Made by a program: the position numbers and the translations under genes
Source: Saprospiraceae bacterium
Lineage (GTDB): Bacteria > Bacteroidota > Bacteroidia > Chitinophagales > Saprospiraceae
Length of the DNA stretch: 64,000 bases
Direction of reading: 5' to 3'
Assembly (NCBI GenBank): GCA_019638455.1
Contig: JAHBTU010000004.1
Span: forward strand, 124,001-188,000
Notes under the pieces: generated by a model
Told to the model about the DNA's origin: nothing
Database searches by the model: none
Seen by the model: the letters and a program-made list of their open reading frames with translations, nothing else
In this document: positions 59,138 through 64,000 of the stretch, one piece after another
How positions within the stretch are numbered: the stretch's first letter is position 1
Layout: each line of letters begins with the position of its first letter

Positions 59138-59989
59138 TTACGCCTTGTTGCCCACTTTTACCTTGCCTCCTGAATTCTCAATTCGGGGAGAAATCGTACC
59201 GTCCGCGTTCAATGTGCCCGGACTGGCCGCCTGCACAGTGTTGAAAATCATCTTGCACTGGCAACCGTCAACAGGCAACGGCGGGCGGAGCGACAGGGGC
59301 AATTCCGTCTCGCTGTCGGTCGGCAGCGGCGCGCCGTCGAGGTAATATTGCTGGAAAAACTCCAACCGTTCGTAAAACGGAATGTCCGTTCGGCTCGACA
59401 AATACTGCGAAAACGGCGTGGACTGGCCGGGCTTCGTTTGATACCGAACGATGGCGTCGTACAATCGCGTGGACACGTCAATCATCTCCCTTGAGCCAGT
59501 TTGGGTGTTGATGTAGCCAATGACCACATCTTCGCCGCAGTTGTTGGTTGCCAGCACTTCATACACGCTTTGCGTGTTCAGGTTGGCAATCAGCGCAGTG
59601 CCTTCCACCGCTGTCGGAGAAAAGTAAAAAATCGCGCTCTGGCCTGCTTTTCGGTACCGAAAAGACTGACCCGGCTCCGCGCCCCTGACTTCCACCCATG
59701 CCTTCGCATAACCTGCCGAGTAAGTCACGACAGATATGTGGTGAACGAAGGGGCTGCGGCAAGTGTCGTTGAGTATGGCTACAAGCCTGGGGTCGAGCGG
59801 ATGGTCAATATAGACATCCGTGCTGTCGTCGTCTTCAAATTCCTGCTGGGCAGATGTTATGCTCGCAAAAGCAAAGAGGCAGAGGAGCAATAAAAGGGGC
59901 TTTCGGATGAATTCAGCGAAAATGCCGGGACGATGGCGCTGTGACAGATTTGTCCGTCCCGCTTTGAGAAAGCGAGTGTTTTGAAACAT
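59138..59989 (-). CDS. N-terminal part of a T9SS-secreted protein, ending at an in-frame TAA
   Basis: 283 residues from ATG 59989. It has a long n-region and a signal (IRKPLLLLLCLFAFASITSA) and then a region of unknown fold (RLVAILNDTCRSPFVHHISV, GQSFRYRKAGQSAIFYFSP). It stops at NKA-TAA and the downstream codons continue without a frame change into the C-terminal part, for a joint length of about 685 residues. A perfect promoter (60070-60099) precedes it. As written, the product would lack its sorting domain and could not be exported by T9SS. Confidence 0.75.
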   Translation of the reverse strand: MFQNTRFLKAGRTNLSQRHRPGIFAEFIRKPLLLLLCLFAFASITSAQQEFEDDDSTDVYIDHPLDPRLVAILNDTCRSPFVHHISVVTYSAGYAKAWVEVRGAEPGQSFRYRKAGQSAIFYFSPTAVEGTALIANLNTQSVYEVLATNNCGEDVVIGYINTQTGSREMIDVSTRLYDAIVRYQTKPGQSTPFSQYLSSRTDIPFYERLEFFQQYYLDGAPLPTDSETELPLSLRPPLPVDGCQCKMIFNTVQAASPGTLNADGTISPRIENSGGKVKVGNKA

Positions 59990-60069
59990 GGCGGGTAGTT
60001 TTTGTTGATGAAAAAATCGGTTTCGATGCGAAGCAAATAAAAAAAGGCGCCTTTCTGCAAATCGCGGGG

Positions 60070-60099
60070 CAAAGGTATTGGGGGGGGGGAGAGATTCAA
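60070..60099 (-). promoter_or_regulatory. Bacteroidota-type promoter of the split T9SS gene
   Basis: On the minus strand, TTG (60097-60099), 19-nt spacer containing a C-run, TACCTTTG (60070-60077). Confidence 0.65.
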
Positions 60100-60220
60100 C
60101 AAAACGATGGAGCAGTTTTAACATATCGAATTTTTGGGATGCGCCAACATTTTACGAACTGGCTTTTCGCAAGCCAAAATTATTGAAATGATAAAAAACC
60201 TGCTAAGTGCGGGCTTTATA

Positions 60221-60478
60221 CGGTAGCGGCGGGCAATTTCACGCACTTTTGGATTTATACCCAGATTAAAGAGGATTTGAACCTGCCATTTGGCAAGGCA
60301 GGGATTTCCTTGATTGATTTGCATGATTTCCAAAGGATTGCGAGCACCGTTCGTTCAAAACCACTTTGCGTTGACTATACCTGACGGCGCCATTACTCGG
60401 TATGTTGGGAGCAGCGAAAGTTTGGAAGGTGTGGATTTGCCGGAAGGCGGAGTTTAAATGCGGGTATCACGGGTAGGA
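60221..60478 (+). pseudogene. Aquaporin 3'-end fragment, interrupted by a 122-bp insert
   Basis: 60221-60257 matches the aquaporin gene around 57052-57093 (GGGCAATTTC, CACTTTTGGATTTA). 60380-60478 matches its last ~90 bp (CCTGACGGCGCC, GTTGGGAGCAGCGAAAGTTT, GCGGGTATCACGGGT). Between them lie 122 foreign bases. It has no start and cannot be expressed as a channel. Confidence 0.85.
60258..60379 (-). repeat. 122-bp mobile-looking element, copy 2
   Basis: It splits the aquaporin fragment exactly between GGATTTA and CCTGACGG. Read on the minus strand it starts TATAGTCAACGCAAAGTGG and ends AATCTGGGTA. A TA is present at both junctions. It is homologous to 12984-13100. Confidence 0.8.
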
Positions 60479-60487
60479 GTTTACCTT

Positions 60488-60817
60488 TTATGCCAATTGA
60501 ACAGTTTGATTGAGCAATTCCACATTGAAATTGACCTTGGCGTTGAGCGCCTTGAAAACTTTGATGATTGTCTCAAACCGGGCATCTGTCAGGCTATTCT
60601 CAATTTTTGAAATCTGGGCTTTTTTGACCCCAACTAATTTGCCCAATTCCTCCTGCGTCAGGTTGCGGTCGAGCCTTGCCTGCCTGATTGCCTGCCCCAG
60701 CAATTCGAGTTGCAGTTCTTGTTCAAAAACTTCTCGTTTCGGAGTGCCGCGTTTACCGATGTGTTTATCAGTAATCTCCTCCAAAGTGTACGATTTCAAC
60801 TTTCCGTTATTTTTCAT
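60488..60817 (-). CDS. higA: HigA-type XRE antitoxin
   Basis: A 109-residue antitoxin with a C-terminal Cro/XRE helix-turn-helix (LGQAIRQARLDRNLTQEELG, KLVGVKKAQISKIEN) preceded by an extended N-terminal helix region (YTLEEITDKHIGKRGTP). It would bind the toxin and repress its own operon. The start MKNNGKLKSYTL overlaps the toxin gene by 11 bp. The toxin-first order is typical of hig loci. The short tail (NFNVELLNQTVQLA) is normal. Confidence 0.88.
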   Translation of the reverse strand: MKNNGKLKSYTLEEITDKHIGKRGTPKREVFEQELQLELLGQAIRQARLDRNLTQEELGKLVGVKKAQISKIENSLTDARFETIIKVFKALNAKVNFNVELLNQTVQLA

Positions 60818-61151
60818 TTTTCTGACGAAAATAAAGTTTGCGAATGTTCTCCGCTTTTTCAAGGTCGGACATTGGTGTTTTGTCGGTCTTTTTGACGATG
60901 CCGTGTGTTGAGATTACAAGGGTGTCGGTTTTTTCAGTTTTGTCCCAAAAGGCGAATAAGCGATAGTACGTTTTGTTGAACAAAGTCCTGAACTCCCAAA
61001 TCTCGCCTTTGAGTTTCTTGAACAATTTTTTGTCGTTCAAAACTTGGGCTTTTCTGATGTTGAAAATGATTTTCTCCCTTGCTTTAGGGTCAACTAAGTC
61101 AAGAAATTCAGCAGCTTCTTCCAAAAACAAAACCCTGAATTTTTCGGCCAT
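60807..61151 (-). CDS. higB: HigB/RelE-type toxin (Gp49-like)
   Basis: A 114-residue RelE/HigB superfamily mRNA interferase. The fold is recognisable from FRVLFLEEAAEFLDLVDPKA, KKLKGEIWEFRTLFNKTYYR (the basic strand of the catalytic face) and FAFWDKTEKTDTLVISTHGI, followed by the helix KKTDKTPMSDLEKAENIRK. Toxin precedes antitoxin with an 11-bp overlap. The divergent neighbour is the SDR gene with the shared 44-nt promoter motif. Confidence 0.88.
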   Translation of the reverse strand: MAEKFRVLFLEEAAEFLDLVDPKAREKIIFNIRKAQVLNDKKLFKKLKGEIWEFRTLFNKTYYRLFAFWDKTEKTDTLVISTHGIVKKTDKTPMSDLEKAENIRKLYFRQKNEK

Positions 61152-61226
61152 CTGATTCTTTTAAACAAAGGTAAATGTTTCCAAATTAGGAAACCAAAAT
61201 TTGTGAGCGAATCTTTTTTCCAAATT

Positions 61227-61270
61227 GTAACCTGCGTAAACTTTCGCCCACCGCGCTGCCCCGACATTTG
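61227..61270 (+). promoter_or_regulatory. Shared 44-nt promoter motif, site 3
   Basis: GTAACCTGCGTAAACTTTCG at the left and CCCGACATTTG at the right, with the same 44-nt end-to-end spacing as at 47580 and 51364. The SDR ATG is 51 nt downstream. Confidence 0.65.
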
Positions 61271-61320
61271 TACCATAAATTTGTTCCTGACAAATCAACG
61301 AATCAGTAAATCAACACGAA

Positions 61321-62019
61321 ATGAAATCAATTATCGTCACCGGTGCGTCCGGCAACATGGGTCAGGCAGTCGTCGAACGGTTCGCCGAAGACGGCCAAAA
61401 AGTCTATGCCGTGCTTGGCCTCGGCGAAAACTCCAGGATGTTCAGCGAAAGCCCTTTGTCCCAAAACATTGACGTTCAATTCCTCAATCTCACCGACGAA
61501 ACCGTGTCGGAAGGCTATGTGAAAGGCATTGTCGCCAAAGACCCGGCTGTGGAAGCCGCCTTGTGCATCGTGGGCGGCTGGCAACCCGGTACGCTCGCGG
61601 AGACGACGGGTTACGAGTTGGACAAGATGCTCAAACTCAACTTTTCCACCGCTTTCAACATCGCCAAACCGCTCATGGAATACTTCGAGCGGCGCGGCGG
61701 CGGACAGTTCATCTTCATCGGCGCGCGCCCGGCCATCAACCCCGCCGAAGCCAAAAATCAGGTGGCCTACGCGCTCTCCAAATCGCTCGTGTTTCGCCTC
61801 GCCGAAATCATCAACGACCAGGGGAAATTCAAAAACATCCGCTCCAGCGTCATCATCCCGTCCATCCTCGACACGCCTCAAAACCGCGCCGCCATGCCCG
61901 ATGCCGACATGAGCGACTGGGTCACGCCCGAATCAGCTGCTGATACCATCGCTTTCCTCCTCAGCGATACGGGCAGCACGATGCGGGAGACGGTGATTAA
62001 ACTCTACAATCAGGCATAA
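61321..62019 (+). CDS. Short-chain dehydrogenase/reductase (SDR) family protein
   Basis: A 232-residue Rossmann-fold oxidoreductase. The cofactor motif is VTGASGNMGQAV (TGxxGxxG, residues about 6-17). The catalytic region contains FIFIGARPA and YALSKSLVFRLAE, that is YxxxK, with the usual Ser position replaced by Gly/Ala (IGAR). The Ser change may mean low or altered activity. The substrate is unknown. The ATG of the DUF1622 gene overlaps the TAA by one base, so the two are co-translated. It carries the shared 44-nt promoter. Confidence 0.88.
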   Translation: MKSIIVTGASGNMGQAVVERFAEDGQKVYAVLGLGENSRMFSESPLSQNIDVQFLNLTDETVSEGYVKGIVAKDPAVEAALCIVGGWQPGTLAETTGYELDKMLKLNFSTAFNIAKPLMEYFERRGGGQFIFIGARPAINPAEAKNQVAYALSKSLVFRLAEIINDQGKFKNIRSSVIIPSILDTPQNRAAMPDADMSDWVTPESAADTIAFLLSDTGSTMRETVIKLYNQA

Positions 62020-62366
62020 TGGAAACCTATCGGCTCCTCCTGCTGCAACGCCTTTCCAACGGCATCGAAATCCTGAGCGCCGTGGTGTTGCTCACAGGTT
62101 TTGCCAAAGGAATGTGGGGCTTTTTGCTCCACGAAATGAAGGAATTGCGCCGCAAAACGGAAGCCTCGCCCGGCGGCGTTTCCGAATTGCGACCGATGGT
62201 GGGCAATTACATCCTGCTCGGTTTGGACTTTTACATCGTGTCCGACATTCTCGCCACGATGCTGCACCCCGAGTGGAACGAACTCCTCAGCCTCGCAGTC
62301 ATCGGCCTGTTGCGCACTGTGATTGGGTATTTTTTGGGAAAAGAAATCGCGGAAACAAAGGGTTGA
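62019..62366 (+). CDS. DUF1622 family membrane protein
   Basis: A 115-residue protein with two to three transmembrane helices (about 15-33, 66-84 and 88-108). The DUF1622 signature LGLDFYIVSDILATMLHPEW is followed by LAVIGLLRTVIGYFLGKEI. The family is common and uncharacterised. It is translationally coupled to the SDR gene (TAATG overlap). Its TGA stop (GGTTGATG) is the first repeat unit of locus 5. Confidence 0.88.
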   Translation: METYRLLLLQRLSNGIEILSAVVLLTGFAKGMWGFLLHEMKELRRKTEASPGGVSELRPMVGNYILLGLDFYIVSDILATMLHPEWNELLSLAVIGLLRTVIGYFLGKEIAETKG

Positions 62367-62830
62367 TGAAGGTTTATGGGGGTTTATGAGGGTTTATGAG
62401 GGTTTATGGGGGTTTATGATGGTTTATGGGGGTTTATGAGGGTTTATGGGGGTTTATGATGGTTTATGAGGGTTTATGGGGGTTTATGATGGTTTATGAG
62501 GGTTTATGATGGTTTATGAGGGTTTATGGGGGTTTATGATGGTTTATGGGGGTTTATGAGGGTTTATGGGGGTTTATGACGTAGAGTACGCCGCAATTCA
62601 TTAACCCTTATCAACCCTTATCAACCCTATCAACCCTTATCAACCCTTATCAACCCCAATCAACCCTTATCAACCCCAATCAACCCTTATCAACCCCATA
62701 AACCCTTATCAACCCTATCAACCCTTATCAACCCTATCAACCCCATAAACCCTTATCAACCCTTATCAACCCCATAAACCCTTATCAACCCTTATCAACC
62801 CTATCAACCCCTATCAACCCTTATCAACTC
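62361..62830. repeat. Mirrored tandem array, locus 5 (10-nt units, conserved core)
   Basis: About 22 units of GGTTTATGAG/GGTTTATGGG/GGTTTATGAT type (62361-62577), the core GACGTAGAGTACGCCGCAAT (62578-62597), then complementary TTATCAACCC units with occasional 9-nt variants (62598-62830). It runs from the DUF1622 stop to 9 bp before the next ATG. Confidence 0.95.
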
Positions 62831-62838
62831 TCTTCATC

Positions 62839-63045
62839 ATGGAAACCATCAAATTCCTCGTCAACGTCTTTTACCTCTACCTGCTCGCGGGAGCCATTTT
62901 TGCTGCCTTGTTCGTCTGGCGCGGCGCGGCGGTGCTCGACGAAGCGGCGAGAGGGATTTCATGGAAAACCCGCGCCCTGCTTTTTCCCGGAAGTGTGGCG
63001 TTGTGGCCGGTTCTGCTGCGCAAGTGGCTGAAGAAGAGTCATTGA
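62839..63045 (+). CDS. Small two-helix membrane protein
   Basis: A 68-residue protein: METIKFLVNVFYLYLLAGAI begins a first helix (about residues 5-27). A short loop with DEAARGISWK and a second hydrophobic stretch (about 45-60) follow, then a basic end KWLKKSH. I do not recognise the family. Its last two codons and TGA belong to a short run of 10-nt repeats (AGTCATT type). Position suggests it is an accessory of the membrane proteins encoded downstream. Confidence 0.65.
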   Translation: METIKFLVNVFYLYLLAGAIFAALFVWRGAAVLDEAARGISWKTRALLFPGSVALWPVLLRKWLKKSH

Positions 63046-63077
63046 GAGTAATTCAAAAGTCATTAAAAGTCATTTGA
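63033..63077 (+). repeat. Short one-sided array of 10-nt units
   Basis: About four units of AAGAGTCATT/AAAAGTCATT type with the TGA of the upstream gene embedded. The unit is closely related to that of locus 1, but no mirrored arm follows. Confidence 0.6.
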
Positions 63078-63078
63078 C

Positions 63079-63531
63079 GTGACACCACGATTAAGAAAAA
63101 TACACCGATACATCTGGTTTTCGCTTGCCGTGCTGCTTCCAATCGGTTGGTTGGCAGCCATTTGGGCGATACCCGGAGAGGTGTGGCAAACGCCCGTTCG
63201 GGCGGAACAGCCCGCCGCGTTACCGCTCATTTTGCAATCCAAAGAATCCGGTGATTTTGTCATCAATCTTAGGGAAGACAAATGGGGCGAGCGGCGTCAA
63301 ATCGAGATTTTTATCAAAAAACCTTTGGCCAACCCAAACACGACTGTGATGGTAGAAGGTGGAGGGTCGAAGGTAGAGGGTCAAAAAGAAATCTTGCTTG
63401 GTCTGCTCGGCACACGCGGCGTTTATCACTTCGATTTGGACAGCCTGACGGCCAAAAATCAACCCTTGAAACTCCGATTTGAAGACAATATTCAAGGTCG
63501 AATACTTCGCACAGTCGTTTTTGAATACTGA
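63079..63531 (+). CDS. Uncharacterised membrane-anchored protein
   Basis: A 150-residue protein from GTG 63079. A basic N-terminus (PRLRKIHRYIW) leads into one transmembrane segment (about residues 13-32). The extracytoplasmic part is beta-rich: LPLILQSKESGDFVINLRED, QIEIFIKKPLANPN, GVYHFDLDSLTAK. Residues 91-101 (MVEGGGSKVEGQ) are encoded by GGTAGAAGGTGGAGGG-type repeat units like those of locus 2, placed at a loop. It is probably co-transcribed with the partial membrane protein downstream. The function is unknown. Confidence 0.7.
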   Translation: MTPRLRKIHRYIWFSLAVLLPIGWLAAIWAIPGEVWQTPVRAEQPAALPLILQSKESGDFVINLREDKWGERRQIEIFIKKPLANPNTTVMVEGGGSKVEGQKEILLGLLGTRGVYHFDLDSLTAKNQPLKLRFEDNIQGRILRTVVFEY

Positions 63532-63584
63532 ACAAATCGCGCTCGGCATTCATCATTTCTCATTCATAATTCATCATTAAAAAA

Positions 63585-64000
63585 ATGTCCGTCATCTACG
63601 ACCCGGTACACTGGACGCCGCACAAAAAACTGTACGACAAGTTGTTGCTGGCGTTTGTCGGCCTCTATCTCGTGCTGTTTGGCGCGCTGGAAGCCCTGCT
63701 CCACCCGCAGGTGACGGCGGAAACGCTCGTCATCCGCGCTACCGGCACGCTCGCTTTTCTGATGCTGCACATCATCCTCTGCATCGGGCCGTTGTGCCGC
63801 TTGGACAAACGTTTTTTGCCCCTGCTCTACAACCGGCGGCATTTTGGCGTCACGATGTTTCTCGTTGGCCTCGTACATGGCATTTTTAACCTCGTTCAAT
63901 TTCATTCGTTGGGCGACGTGGGCCCGCTTGTGTCGCTGTTTGTTTCAAACACGCACTACGGCTCGCTCACGCGCTTCCCGTTTCAGTCGCTCGGCTTTTT
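63585..64000 (+). CDS. Multi-pass membrane protein, possibly ferric-reductase-like (truncated by window end)
   Basis: The first 138 codons of a membrane protein: SVIYDPVHWTPHKKLYDKLL, then hydrophobic helices at about residues 18-38, 47-68 and 85-105. These include FLMLHIILCIGPLCRLD and FGVTMFLVGLVHGIFNLVQF. The paired His residues in successive helices (LHIILC and VHGIFN) resemble heme ligands of ferric-reductase-like transmembrane proteins. In Bacteroidota such domains are sometimes fused to a Rieske-type domain, which would lie beyond the window. ATG 63585 has an A-rich leader. Confidence 0.7.
   Translation, partial: MSVIYDPVHWTPHKKLYDKLLLAFVGLYLVLFGALEALLHPQVTAETLVIRATGTLAFLMLHIILCIGPLCRLDKRFLPLLYNRRHFGVTMFLVGLVHGIFNLVQFHSLGDVGPLVSLFVSNTHYGSLTRFPFQSLGF

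Noticed and set aside
60118..60333. 71-codon minus-strand frame (starts EIMQINQGNPCLAKW)
   Set aside because: It crosses the junction between the 122-bp element and the aquaporin fragment. The homologous element at 13 kb breaks the frame with a stop, so no coding constraint is evident.

Overview
The window looks like chromosomal DNA of a Bacteroidota bacterium, most likely in the Saprospiria (Saprospiraceae, Haliscomenobacter or Lewinella-like). Three kinds of evidence point there. Four secreted proteins end in type IX secretion (T9SS) C-terminal sorting domains. Several genes have Bacteroidota-type promoters (TTG, about 20 nt, TAnnTTTG). The envelope genes are of the types usual in that phylum (LptD, MlaD, SPOR amidase, many lipoproteins). 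Assignment below phylum is inference.

Layout. 1-8 kb: the end of a SprB-like T9SS protein, a small membrane protein, an uncharacterised membrane protein, meaB, an SGNH lipoprotein esterase, ogt, an esterase read through an apparent -1 frameshift, pabA and cvpA. 8-20 kb: kdsD, a RIC/ScdA di-iron repair protein, fumC, a WD40 protein, a region of nested small repeats, an outer-membrane protein, a BNR lipoprotein, a GT39-like glycosyltransferase, acetoacetyl-CoA synthetase and a 5'-nucleotidase lipoprotein. 21-31 kb: envelope genes (osmC, mlaD, SPOR amidase, divergent lptD), then a small membrane protein, a PstS-like lipoprotein and a TPR protein. 31-34.9 kb: small membrane genes, coaD, and an IS4-family element sitting in a large palindrome. 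34.9-46.2 kb: two very large repetitive T9SS-secreted proteins. 46-64 kb: dgkA, two tRNA-Ser genes, a GH63-like glucosidase with a KPET-repeat N-terminus, mazEF, a DinB protein, an IS1-family element inside a PemK-type toxin, a glycogen-debranching-type enzyme, YHS protein, aquaporin, a T9SS protein split by a stop codon, higBA, SDR, DUF1622, small membrane genes and a partial multi-pass (possibly ferric-reductase-like) membrane protein.

The most unusual feature is in the intergenic DNA. At least five gaps are filled by a pair of mirrored tandem arrays: a G-rich short repeat, a central segment, then the reverse-complementary C-rich repeat. The unit differs per locus (10, 7, 8, 10 and 10 nt), the order on the + strand is always G-arm then C-arm, and arrays often begin inside the stop codon of the upstream gene. 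Two loci share a 20-nt core. Related repeats are also translated: 26 KPET pentapeptides open the glucosidase, and a short palindromic repeat lies in frame in meaB. Other gaps hold simpler inverted repeats.

A second candidate system is a 44-nt bipartite promoter motif with identical spacing upstream of the GH63-like glucosidase, the DinB protein and the SDR-DUF1622 pair. It suggests a small co-regulated set concerned with carbohydrate and stress functions.
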